16,514 nt of DNA. It comes from Clostridiales bacterium (GTDB lineage Bacteria > Bacillota > Clostridia > Lachnospirales > Lachnospiraceae). Of the stretch, positions 1 to 6,822 are shown in pieces. Each line of letters starts with the position of its first letter. Positions within the stretch are counted from its first letter, which is position 1. Where the stretch lies: positions 1 through 16,514 of the forward strand of contig JAJPYU010000037.1 in the NCBI GenBank assembly GCA_021204765.1, written 5' to 3'. The translations under genes were made by a program, and so were the position numbers. The notes beneath the pieces are model-generated. The model worked only from the letters and a program-made list of their open reading frames with translations, was not told the origin of the DNA and made no database searches.

Positions 1-1539
1 ATCCTGGGCTGCCTGGCCATCGCCTCGCCCCTGGATGACTTCACTTCGGGGGTAATGTCGGTGACCGGCATCATCTACTATGTGACCGGTTCGGCCCTCT
101 TCCTTTTTTTCACCTGCCAGCTGGTGCAGAAATTCCGCTGGTCGGTGAGCAGTAAAAAGATTGCCCGGGGAATGTTTAACTCAGCCCTCATAGTCATCGT
201 CGCCGCCATAGTGGTAGTGGTAAATGTGCTGGCGGCCCAGCTGCCGGACGGCATAAAGGAGCTGGATGTGACCAGCCAGAAGCTCTACACCCTGACGGAT
301 GACACTTACGATTTCCTGGACACCCTTGATCAGGATGTGACCATCTATGTACTGGAGACCGAAGACGGCACCGACGAGGTCATCTCCAAGATGCTGACAA
401 AGTATGAGGATGCCAGCGATCACATTTCCGTGGAGTATATAGATCCGGCTATCTCACCGAATTTCTATACTAATTACACCGATTCGGCGCCCAGTGACGG
501 CAGCCTTATCGTAGTGAGCGGCGACTATTCAGAGGTCATTGATTACTACGATATCTACGAGTATTCGATGGATTACAGTACTTACAGCTATAGTATTGAC
601 GCTTATGACGGTGAGGGACAGGTGACCAGCGCCATCGCCTATGTGACCAGCGGCGACATTCAGACTGTCTACACTATTGCAGGTCACGGCGAGACCAGTC
701 TGGATGATTCCTTTACCCAGGCCATGACGAAGATGAACTTAAGCGTGGAGGACCTGACCCTGCTTACAGTGGATGAGATACCCGACGACGCGGCGGCAGT
801 TATCATAAACGGCCCCACCACGGATTTCTCTTCGGATGACGCGGCAAAGCTTTCGGCTTATCTGGCGAATGGCGGACAGGCTCTCATCACCACATCCATA
901 GAGGTGGAGGACGGCCTGCCGAACCTGGATGCGGTCCTGGCGGATTACGGCATTGAGATAGAGTATGGAGTCGTCATGGAGGGCGACATGAGCCACTGCT
1001 ACCAGTATCCTTTCTTCCTGCTGCCGGATGTGGATTACGCCACTGAGACCTCAGGAGTGAGCGGCTACGTTATGATGCCCTATTCCCAGGGCATAGTAAA
1101 TACCGCCGGGGATTCGGATACCCTGACCTGGACGACCATGACTGAGACTTCCGATGACGCTTACCTTAAGACGGGTGTCTCCAACCTGACCACTTACGAT
1201 AAGGAAGGCGGGGATATGGAAGGCCCCTTCGACCTGGCGGTGAAGGTGGAAGACAGCGACAGCGGCGCTGCAGTCACTGTGGTGAGCTCAGTGCTGACAT
1301 TTACGGATCAGATAGATGAGTACGTCTCCGGACAGAACCTGGCTTTCTTTAAAGGCATTGCAGGAAATTACTCCAGCTCCGAGAGCAACATCTCCATCGA
1401 CGCCAAGAACTACACCGTCAGCAATCTAAGCGTCAACCAGGCTTTCATCTACACCAGCATGGGACTGCTGATCATAGCTTTCCCCGTGGTGTTGATCGTG
1501 ATCGGCATTATCATCTGGCTGAGAAGAAGGAAGGCGTAG
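1..1539 (+). CDS. GldG-family ABC auxiliary protein fused to the tail of an ABC-2 type permease (5' end outside window)
   Basis: The reading frame is open from base 1 to the TAG at 1537-1539, giving 512 visible codons, so the start lies to the left. Codons 1-45 look like the end of a GldF/ABC-2 permease: a DDFTSG segment, a TM helix at about codons 22-41, then a K-F-R-W-S tail. Without a stop the frame continues into a new TM helix (about 61-78) and the LDVTSQKLYTLTDDT segment typical of GldG-like proteins (COG3225). A large extracytoplasmic domain follows, then a C-terminal TM helix with an LRRRKA cytoplasmic end. The family works with an ABC ATPase and permease; its substrate is unknown outside gliding bacteria. 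Internal ATGs at 55 and 172 lack a spaced Shine-Dalgarno sequence, which supports a true fusion. The next gene starts 3 nt downstream. Confidence 0.8.
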   Translation: MLGCLAIASPLDDFTSGVMSVTGIIYYVTGSALFLFFTCQLVQKFRWSVSSKKIARGMFNSALIVIVAAIVVVVNVLAAQLPDGIKELDVTSQKLYTLTDDTYDFLDTLDQDVTIYVLETEDGTDEVISKMLTKYEDASDHISVEYIDPAISPNFYTNYTDSAPSDGSLIVVSGDYSEVIDYYDIYEYSMDYSTYSYSIDAYDGEGQVTSAIAYVTSGDIQTVYTIAGHGETSLDDSFTQAMTKMNLSVEDLTLLTVDEIPDDAAAVIINGPTTDFSSDDAAKLSAYLANGGQALITTSIEVEDGLPNLDAVLADYGIEIEYGVVMEGDMSHCYQYPFFLLPDVDYATETSGVSGYVMMPYSQGIVNTAGDSDTLTWTTMTETSDDAYLKTGVSNLTTYDKEGGDMEGPFDLAVKVEDSDSGAAVTVVSSVLTFTDQIDEYVSGQNLAFFKGIAGNYSSSESNISIDAKNYTVSNLSVNQAFIYTSMGLLIIAFPVVLIVIGIIIWLRRRKA

Positions 1540-1542
1540 ATT

Positions 1543-2127
1543 ATGAGAAAAAAGCAAATGATCACCCTGTTGGTGATACTGATAGCAGTAGTTGCGGCGC
1601 TGCTGGCTGTTGTATTGGGAAAGAAGCATGCGACAGCTAAGCAGGAGGCCGAAGAGGAGGCAGAGACCGTATATGTGGGAGCCTTTGACGGGTCGGATGT
1701 CACGGGATTTTCGTTTTACTCATCTGATGATGACGGAAATGACGTGCTGCTGGCTTTCGAGCTGGAGGACGGCAGCTGGGTATACTCGGGTGATCCGGAA
1801 ATGGAGACAGACGCGGATACCATAGACACCTTCCTTGGAGAAATGGGCAGCGTCTCAGCCAACAGCGTTATAGAGGGCGTGGATGATATTTCGGAGTATG
1901 GGATAGACGATCCGGCCCAGGTCTTCACAGTGGATTTCTCCGACGGCAGCGAGGAGGTCTTCACCTTCGGGGCCGTAAATGAGATAATCGGAGGATATTA
2001 CCTTCAGGTATCCGGGGACGACAATGTGTACCTGGTGAACGCGACGGTGATGTCGTCTACGCTGAATAAGAGCGCGGAGAGCTTTGCGGTCGAAGAAGAG
2101 GACGAAGAAGAGGACCTCAGTGAATAG
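1543..2127 (+). CDS. DUF4340-type membrane-anchored protein, short form
   Basis: A 194-aa protein with a short basic N-terminus, one TM helix or uncleaved signal anchor at about residues 6-26, an acidic E-rich linker (36-42), and a beta-rich extracytoplasmic domain at about 45-180. That domain contains the GSWVY, SEYGIDDP and VFTVDFSDGS segments typical of DUF4340. The last 14 residues are nearly all acidic. DUF4340 proteins usually follow GldG-like genes in the same ABC cluster, as here: the gap is 3 nt and an AAGAAGGAAGG ribosome binding site lies inside the end of the upstream gene. Many relatives are 300 aa or longer with repeated domains, so this one seems to carry a single copy. Biochemical role is unknown. 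Confidence 0.75.
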   Translation: MRKKQMITLLVILIAVVAALLAVVLGKKHATAKQEAEEEAETVYVGAFDGSDVTGFSFYSSDDDGNDVLLAFELEDGSWVYSGDPEMETDADTIDTFLGEMGSVSANSVIEGVDDISEYGIDDPAQVFTVDFSDGSEEVFTFGAVNEIIGGYYLQVSGDDNVYLVNATVMSSTLNKSAESFAVEEEDEEEDLSE

Positions 2128-2151
2128 AAATTATCAAATTTTAAAAATTTG

Positions 2152-2180
2152 TTGAAATTGGTGTGAATATGTGTTAGATT
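2152..2180 (+). promoter_or_regulatory. Sigma-A promoter of the small antitoxin-like RNA
   Basis: TTGAAA at 2152-2157, an exact 17-nt spacer, then TAGATT at 2175-2180 with an upstream TG (TGT-TAGATT, extended -10). Predicted transcription start is near 2187. No reading frame with a ribosome binding site follows before the terminator, so the promoter seems to drive a non-coding RNA. Confidence 0.75.
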
Positions 2181-2186
2181 ATTTCA

Positions 2187-2287
2187 CAAGGAAAGCATCC
2201 GCTCCAAAGTGGATGCCACCCAGTTACGACGCAGCCCTTATGGGCCATGCCTATCCTGTGTTGCAGACAGGATAGGCATATTTTTTA
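2187..2287 (+). ncRNA. Candidate antisense antitoxin RNA of a type I toxin-antitoxin pair
   Basis: This is a roughly 100-nt transcript inferred from a strong promoter (2152-2180) and an intrinsic terminator (2246-2285). It contains a stem-loop GCATCC/GGATGC (2195-2200 with 2211-2216), a small GCCC/GGGC hairpin near 2237, and the 13-bp terminator stem. It is transcribed toward the minus-strand toxin gene at 2285-2404, and its T-tract reaches the toxin stop codon. Any toxin mRNA that extends past its stop would be fully complementary to it. This matches the arrangement of txpA/RatA and bsrG/SR4, where a convergent RNA overlaps the 3' end of the toxin message. Existence of the RNA and its function are inferences. 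Confidence 0.6.
2246..2285 (+). terminator. Intrinsic terminator of the small RNA
   Basis: A perfect 13-bp stem ATGCCTATCCTGT / ACAGGATAGGCAT with a 7-nt loop, followed at once by ATTTTTTATTTT. It ends the small RNA and may also stop readthrough from the GldG/DUF4340 genes. On the minus strand the hairpin has no good T-run behind it, so it is mainly a + strand terminator. Confidence 0.9.
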
Positions 2288-2404
2288 TTTTCGCCTACTA
2301 TCTCTCTTATCGAAAAAGTTCAGCAGTGCAACTAACAAACCCCCAAAGGCTACCAAAAGACCCAGTATCCCAAGGATGACCATTACGATCTCATAGGCTG
2401 TCAT
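2285..2404 (-). CDS. Small holin-like hydrophobic peptide, TxpA/BsrG-type toxin
   Basis: A 39-aa peptide starting MTAYEIVMVILGILG, with one hydrophobic helix (about residues 6-30) and a charged C-terminal tail ending DKRDSRRK. The M-[ST]-x-Y-E-x-x-M start, the single TM helix and the basic tail match the putative holin-like toxin family, which includes Bacillus TxpA and BsrG. Those are membrane-acting peptides silenced by an antisense RNA. I chose the ATG at 2404 because a strong GGGAGGTGG site sits 6-7 nt upstream on the minus strand. The frame stays open upstream to 2518, but that extension is hydrophilic and has no such site. The convergent RNA at 2187-2287 is the likely antitoxin. No clear minus-strand promoter was found; GATAAT at 2518-2523 is a possible -10, giving a 5' leader of about 100 nt. 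Confidence 0.8.
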   Translation of the reverse strand: MTAYEIVMVILGILGLLVAFGGLLVALLNFFDKRDSRRK

Positions 2405-2543
2405 CAACACCACCTCCCTTCCAAACTCTCCGGCAAGCCGGGCGACTCTGACGCGGGAGGCTGCCACCCTGTCACGGATGCTGATATCCATATTAACACT
2501 ACTGACATGACTTCTCAATTATCTTATTTGTAGAAAATATATG

Positions 2544-2621
2544 GCGATTTTTTATGAATATTGCACAAAATACAACTGCGATTTTTGGCAATGCTATACA
2601 AATAATATACAGTGCTATACA
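2544..2621. repeat. Short direct repeats upstream of the toxin gene
   Basis: TGCTATACA occurs at 2592-2600 and again at 2613-2621, exactly 21 bp apart (two helical turns). GCGATTTTT occurs at 2544-2552 and 2578-2586. The region is AT-rich, lies between the 87-aa gene and the toxin gene, and has no credible ORF. The 21-bp period would fit a dimeric regulator site, but chance in AT-rich DNA is possible. Confidence 0.35.
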
Positions 2622-2632
2622 GAATATAAAAA

Positions 2633-2896
2633 TTATTTTTCGGCATCATCTTTTTGTTGATTTAGAAGCTGGAGATTCTTCTCCACAGCCTCATTCGAGT
2701 AGTTCTTCTTGATGAGCTGATAGATGAAGGAGTAGGCCCAGATCAGGACGGGGAGTATCACCGTGGAGACTACCGCCGCGATGAAGAGGGACATGGTCTG
2801 CTCGCTGCCGATGATCGCCAGGACCAGGGTCGAGACATATAAGGCGACTAATGCGATGACGCCAACTAAAGCAATTATTCTTTTCGCTTTTTTCAT
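2633..2896 (-). CDS. Small two-TM membrane protein of unknown function
   Basis: An 87-aa protein with a basic N-terminus (MKKAKR), hydrophobic helices at about residues 8-30 and 37-62, then a hydrophilic, probably cytoplasmic tail rich in K, N, Q, D and E. An AGGAGA site lies 6 nt before the ATG on the minus strand, which supports translation. I do not recognise a named family. It sits upstream of the toxin gene in the same direction, about 230 nt away with no obvious terminator between them, so readthrough into the toxin region is possible. Its own promoter could be GTTACA-17-TATATT on the minus strand near 3027-3055. The long hairpin at 2941-3013 would then lie in its 5' leader. Confidence 0.65.
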   Translation of the reverse strand: MKKAKRIIALVGVIALVALYVSTLVLAIIGSEQTMSLFIAAVVSTVILPVLIWAYSFIYQLIKKNYSNEAVEKNLQLLNQQKDDAEK

Positions 2897-2940
2897 AGTA
2901 TATCTCCTAGACTTATGTTTAATTCATTAACAGCTTTAGC

Positions 2941-3013
2941 GGCGCGAGCGTAAGAAATAGTTCACGAGAAACCATTTCCTGTTTTTCGACGAACTCATTT
3001 TTACGCGAGCGCC
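2941..3013. repeat. Long imperfect inverted repeat (73-nt hairpin element)
   Basis: Arms 2941-2963 and 2991-3013 pair at 18 of 23 positions. A second nested stem CGAGAAAC/GTTTTTCG (2965-2972 with 2981-2988) encloses an 8-nt loop. The arms end in GGCGC/GCGCC, and one internal mismatch is a tandem GA facing GA. No T-run follows on either strand, so it is not a standard terminator. It lies between the divergent 87-aa and SEC-C genes, left of the SEC-C promoter. It may be a REP/MITE-like repeat or a structured leader of the minus-strand gene. Confidence 0.6.
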
Positions 3014-3072
3014 TTATAATAAACTTAAATATAACACAAAGAGCGAATTATGTAACGCCTTTTTAAAAAAAT

Positions 3073-3101
3073 TTGAATTATAGCTTTCTTTGGTGTATAC
3101 T
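3073..3101 (+). promoter_or_regulatory. Sigma-A promoter for the SEC-C/thrS run
   Basis: TTGAAT (3073-3078), a 17-nt spacer and TATACT (3096-3101). Transcription would start near 3108, giving a leader of about 56 nt before the SEC-C ATG. This is the best-formed promoter before the run 3164-9878. Confidence 0.75.
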
Positions 3102-3163
3102 CGATTTGTGTGCGGGTCGCGGGAGGCGGCACGCGATAATGTCAAGAAAAGGCGGTACGAATT

Positions 3164-3670
3164 ATGGGTTTATTACAGGATTGGCAGGCGACTGCTTTTA
3201 ATGAAAATGCGGACAGAGGAGAGCTGAAAAAGTTCTGGGACAGATATTTTCTCTTAGAGAAGGGCGTGTATGAGAAGCTTCTTGAGCATCCCGACGAGGT
3301 AGTTGAGGGCACGGTGGCCCAGCTGGCTGAGAAGTACGATCTGCAGCTCATGGCCATGGTGGGTTTCCTGGACGGGATACAGGAGAGCCTGATCACTCCC
3401 AATGATCTGGATGATCTCTCAGAGGACTCCCATGTGAGCCTGGCCTTTGACAAGGAGAAGCTCTACAAGAACATGGTGGACGCCAAGGCTGACTGGCTCT
3501 ACGAGCTGCCCCAGTGGGATACCATATTCTCCGAGGATGAGAGGAAGGAGCTTTACAAAGAGGCAAAGAAGGCCAACACCATAGTAAAGGAAAAGAAGAT
3601 ATATCCCAATGATCCCTGCCCCTGCGGATCCGGGAAGAAATACAAAAAATGTTGTGGAAGAAACAAGTAG
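3164..3670 (+). CDS. SEC-C metal-binding domain protein
   Basis: A 168-aa protein ending in a SEC-C motif: PCPCGSGKKYKKCCG, with zinc-ligand cysteines at about C152, C154, C163 and C164. This motif is known from the C-terminus of SecA, where it binds zinc and SecB or ribosomes, and from many stand-alone proteins of unclear role. The first 130 residues are mostly helical and charged, with several W and Y residues, and I do not recognise a second domain. There is no signal peptide or TM segment, so it is probably cytosolic. The start follows an AAAGGCGG site about 8 nt upstream and a good promoter at 3073-3101. The thrS start lies 94 nt downstream with no terminator between. Confidence 0.8.
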   Translation: MGLLQDWQATAFNENADRGELKKFWDRYFLLEKGVYEKLLEHPDEVVEGTVAQLAEKYDLQLMAMVGFLDGIQESLITPNDLDDLSEDSHVSLAFDKEKLYKNMVDAKADWLYELPQWDTIFSEDERKELYKEAKKANTIVKEKKIYPNDPCPCGSGKKYKKCCGRNK

Positions 3671-3737
3671 CCGGAATCCATTTACATTGTGGCGCCTCCG
3701 CAACATGGAGAGGGAAGACGTCGTTTTAGAATTTACA

Positions 3738-3743
3738 TATAAT
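3738..3743 (+). promoter_or_regulatory. Possible -10 box in front of thrS
   Basis: A perfect TATAAT at 3738-3743, but the hexamer 17 nt upstream is AAGACG, a poor -35. It could give thrS an additional short-leader transcript. No T-box consensus or specifier stem is seen in the 94-nt gap. Confidence 0.3.
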
Positions 3744-3764
3744 ATCAGGTGGAGGAAGAGAAAG

Positions 3765-5723
3765 ATGATTATTACTCTTAAAGATGGATCCTGTAAAGAA
3801 TATAGTCAGGCTATGTCTGTAATTGACATAGCCAAGGATATTTCCGAGGGATTAGCCAGGGCCGCATGTGTGGCTGAGGTGAATGGCGGGATAGTGGATC
3901 TGAGGACTGTGGTGAGTGAGGATTGTGCATTAAATATCCTGACGGCGGATGACCCGGAAGGGCTGAGAACCATAAGGCACACTTGCTCACATATCATGGC
4001 GGAGGCCGTGAAACGCCTCTTCCCCGATGTGAAGCTGGCCATCGGGCCCTCAATCGACACGGGCTGGTACTATGATTTCGACGCGGAGCCTTTCTCCAGG
4101 GATGATCTGGATGCCATCGAGAAGGAGATGAAGAAGATCATCAAGGAAGGCCATGCCATCACAAGATATACCCTGCCCAGGGCTGAGGCCATCAGGTTCA
4201 TGGAGGAGAAAGGCGAGCCCTACAAGGTGGAGCTTATAGAGGATCTGCCGGAGGATGCGGAGATTTCCTTCTACGACCAGGGTGGTTTCGTGGATCTCTG
4301 TGCGGGACCCCACCTCATGAGCACCAGGGGCATCAAGGCCTACAAGCTGACCTCCTCATCCATGGCCTACTGGCGGGGTGATTCCAACAGAGCACAGCTC
4401 CAGAGGATATACGGCACAGCCTTTAAGACGAAGGATGAGCTTTCCGATTACCTGGCCTATCTGGCGGATATCAAGAACCGGGACCACAACAGGCTGGGAC
4501 GGGAGATGGAGCTTTTTACCACCGTGGATGTCATCGGCCAGGGTCTGCCCCTTATCATGCCCAAGGGCACGAAGATCATCATGAAGCTCCAGCGCTGGAT
4601 AGAGGATCTGGAGGATAAGGAGTGGGGCTATGTCCGCACCAAGACTCCCCTTATGGCTAAGAGCGACCTGTACAAGATTTCCGGCCACTGGGATCACTAT
4701 AAGGATGGAATGTTCGTCCTGGGAGATGAGAAGAAGGACAAGGAAGTCTTTGCCCTGCGTCCCATGACCTGCCCGTTCCAGTACTATGTATACAAGGCTT
4801 CCCAGAAGTCCTATCGGGATCTGCCCATCCGCTACGGTGAGACCTCCACGCTCTTCAGAAATGAGGACAGTGGAGAGATGCACGGCCTGACCCGTGTGCG
4901 GCAGTTTACCATCTCCGAGGGACACTTAATCGTAAGACCGGACCAGATGGTGGAAGAGTTCAAGGGTTGTCTGGCCCTGGCGAAATATGTCCTTACCACC
5001 CTGGGCGTGAATGATGACGTGACCTATCATTTATCCAAGTGGGATCCCGAGGACTCTGAGAAATACATCGGAGCACCCGAAGTGTGGGAGCAGACTGAGC
5101 AGCATATCAGAGACGTCTTAACAGAACTGGAGATCCCTTTCGTTGAGGATGTGGGCGAGGCCGCATTCTACGGACCCAAGGTGGATATCAACGCGAGAAA
5201 TGTCTACGGCAAGGACGACACTATGATCACCATCCAGTGGGATGCCCTCTTAGCCGAGCAGTTTGACATGTACTATATTGACCAGAATGGGGACAAGGTG
5301 AGGCCTTACATCATCCACCGCACTTCCCTGGGATGCTATGAGAGGACCCTGGCCTGGCTCATCGAAAAGTATGCAGGAAAGTTCCCCACATGGCTCTGCC
5401 CGGAGCAGGTGAGGGTGCTGCCCATCTCCGAGAAATATGCGGATTACGCCCAGCAGGTGAGGAAGGAGCTGGCGAAAAATGATATAGATGTGACCGTGGA
5501 CTCCCGCTCCGAGAAGATAGGGTACAAGATCCGCGACGCCAGGAACTCCAGGATTCCCTACATGCTGATAGTGGGAGAGAAGGAGCAGGCCGAGGGCACC
5601 GTGTCGGTCAGGAGTCGCTTTGCGGGGGATGAGGGTGTAAAGCCCCTTGACAGTTTCCTTGAACAAATATGTAAAGAAATCAGAACTAAGGAAATACGTA
5701 AGGAAGAAGTTACAGACAAATAA
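3765..5723 (+). CDS. thrS: Threonine--tRNA ligase
   Basis: A 652-aa class II synthetase that charges tRNA-Thr, about the usual family length. It has an N-terminal TGS domain (about 1-60), then the editing domain with the HxxxH pair H72/H76 and the CxxxH pair C179/H183 used to remove mischarged serine. The catalytic core shows zinc ligands C336 (MTCP), H387 and H518, a motif 2 region (FRNEDSGEMHGLTRVRQFT), motif 3 (LGCYERTLAWLIEKYAGKFP), and a C-terminal anticodon-binding domain from about 555 on. I chose the ATG at 3765 because a GGTGGAGG site precedes it and the TGS domain begins there. The frame is open upstream into the SEC-C gene, but that extension is not TGS-like. No T-box leader is visible. 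The next gene follows by 32 nt without a terminator. Confidence 0.96.
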   Translation: MIITLKDGSCKEYSQAMSVIDIAKDISEGLARAACVAEVNGGIVDLRTVVSEDCALNILTADDPEGLRTIRHTCSHIMAEAVKRLFPDVKLAIGPSIDTGWYYDFDAEPFSRDDLDAIEKEMKKIIKEGHAITRYTLPRAEAIRFMEEKGEPYKVELIEDLPEDAEISFYDQGGFVDLCAGPHLMSTRGIKAYKLTSSSMAYWRGDSNRAQLQRIYGTAFKTKDELSDYLAYLADIKNRDHNRLGREMELFTTVDVIGQGLPLIMPKGTKIIMKLQRWIEDLEDKEWGYVRTKTPLMAKSDLYKISGHWDHYKDGMFVLGDEKKDKEVFALRPMTCPFQYYVYKASQKSYRDLPIRYGETSTLFRNEDSGEMHGLTRVRQFTISEGHLIVRPDQMVEEFKGCLALAKYVLTTLGVNDDVTYHLSKWDPEDSEKYIGAPEVWEQTEQHIRDVLTELEIPFVEDVGEAAFYGPKVDINARNVYGKDDTMITIQWDALLAEQFDMYYIDQNGDKVRPYIIHRTSLGCYERTLAWLIEKYAGKFPTWLCPEQVRVLPISEKYADYAQQVRKELAKNDIDVTVDSRSEKIGYKIRDARNSRIPYMLIVGEKEQAEGTVSVRSRFAGDEGVKPLDSFLEQICKEIRTKEIRKEEVTDK

Positions 5724-5755
5724 TTTTCAGGGCATGTTAAAAAGGAAGATTTTAG

Positions 5756-6820
5756 ATGCTTACTTTCGGTATAGATTGGGACGACGTAATCGCGCCGCTT
5801 AATGACAGGGCCATCGAGATGGCCAACGAGGAGTACGATTTTGATCCGCCGCTGACCATAGAGGACATTACCTCCTGGGAGAATACGGGACGGGCGTCGG
5901 TGATAAAGAAATACTATAATGACCCGCGGCTCTACGACAGGCAGGTGGTGCCTCAGGAGTCGAAGGATTTTATCCGCAGATTGCAGACCAAGGGGATAGT
6001 CTACATTGTGACGGCAGCTTATCCGGAGTACATGACCCGGCGTATGGAGCAGATCCGTGAGGCTTTCCCGGATTTCCCCGGGGAGAACATCATCATGGGC
6101 GTCCACAAGTCCATGGTGAACGTGGACATCACCTTAGATGACGGCCCGAAGAATATATTAAAGAGCAACGCCCGCTTCCCGGTGCTCATGAGAAAGCCCT
6201 GGAATCGTGACCTGACAGGCCTTCTGGCCGTCAATAATTTCGGGGAATTCTTTACTCTCTTAGACCAGATTAAATCTTCCATGATAGAGGACAGGGTAGA
6301 GGCTCACCGTCCGGCCATCATTGCCCTGGTGGGTCCCAGCGGGACGAATAAGAACCGGATCACCAGGGAGCTGACCCGGAGGGATGAGTTTATCATGCCC
6401 CGCGCCTACACCACCAAGGAGGTAAATGACGGCATCCACACTCAGATAACCATGGAGGAGTTTGTCCGGGATCGGGCTTCCTTCATAGAGACCACCATGT
6501 ACGCCGGCTACGCCTATGGGACGAAGATGGAGGACATCACCGCCCTGATGCAGCTGGACAGGTATATTGTCATGCCCATAGACTTGAGCGGCGCCATCGC
6601 CATGAAGCGGCATTATCCCACGGTGATCATTTTCTGTAAGAGCAGCCGTGAGCGGATGATAGGCAGCATTTTAGAGAAGGATATGACGAACCGGGAGAAG
6701 ACTTTGAGGCTTATCTCCCTTGAAAATGAGCTTAAAAATTCCGCCCTCTGCGACTATGTGGTGAATACCGGCAAGGAGGATGCCATTGCGAGGATCCTCG
6801 ATATCTGCGGGGTGGCATAG
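5756..6820 (+). CDS. HAD 5'-nucleotidase (NT5C-like) fused to a guanylate-kinase-like P-loop domain
   Basis: A 354-aa protein of two parts. Residues 1-175 resemble cytosolic 5'(3')-deoxyribonucleotidases of the HAD superfamily: motif I DWDD (nucleophile D7, acid D9), motif II threonine T86 in IVTAA, a lysine at K118, and acidic motif IV LDDGP (D128, D129). Residues 186-354 follow the guanylate kinase plan: a beta-strand and P-loop GPSGTNKN (193-200), a YTTKE segment (218-222) where GMKs have TTR, FIETTMYAGYAYGT (243-256), and a CDYVVNT end. The P-loop keeps the lysine, but the usual G before it and S/T after it are both Asn, and nucleobase-binding arginines appear lost. Kinase activity is therefore doubtful. 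A GGAAG site precedes the ATG. The gene lies between thrS and a sensor kinase, in a tight run. Confidence 0.7.
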   Translation: MLTFGIDWDDVIAPLNDRAIEMANEEYDFDPPLTIEDITSWENTGRASVIKKYYNDPRLYDRQVVPQESKDFIRRLQTKGIVYIVTAAYPEYMTRRMEQIREAFPDFPGENIIMGVHKSMVNVDITLDDGPKNILKSNARFPVLMRKPWNRDLTGLLAVNNFGEFFTLLDQIKSSMIEDRVEAHRPAIIALVGPSGTNKNRITRELTRRDEFIMPRAYTTKEVNDGIHTQITMEEFVRDRASFIETTMYAGYAYGTKMEDITALMQLDRYIVMPIDLSGAIAMKRHYPTVIIFCKSSRERMIGSILEKDMTNREKTLRLISLENELKNSALCDYVVNTGKEDAIARILDICGVA

Positions 6821-6822
6821 AT

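Noticed and set aside
55..171. Start of a separate GldG gene at ATG 55 or ATG 172
   Set aside because: The frame is open from base 1 with permease-like sequence, and neither ATG has a properly spaced ribosome binding site.
2134..2151. AT-only palindrome CAAATTTTAAAAATTTG after the DUF4340 gene as a terminator
   Set aside because: The stem has almost no GC and lacks a following T-run. Its position just before the small-RNA promoter makes chance AT-richness more likely.
2405..2518. Longer form of the toxin starting at 2518
   Set aside because: The extra 38 residues are hydrophilic and unlike the family. The strong ribosome binding site lies directly before the ATG at 2404.
3609..3764. thrS starting at 3609 inside the SEC-C gene
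   Set aside because: The extra 52 codons overlap the SEC-C motif coding region and are not TGS-like. A good ribosome binding site and a TGS start lie at 3765.
3671..3764. T-box riboswitch before thrS
   Set aside because: No T-box consensus, no specifier stem and no terminator hairpin fit in the 94-nt gap.
5558..6106. Minus-strand ORF of 182 codons across thrS and the nucleotidase fusion
   Set aside because: It is the antisense shadow of two well-supported genes, with no ribosome binding site or recognisable domain.
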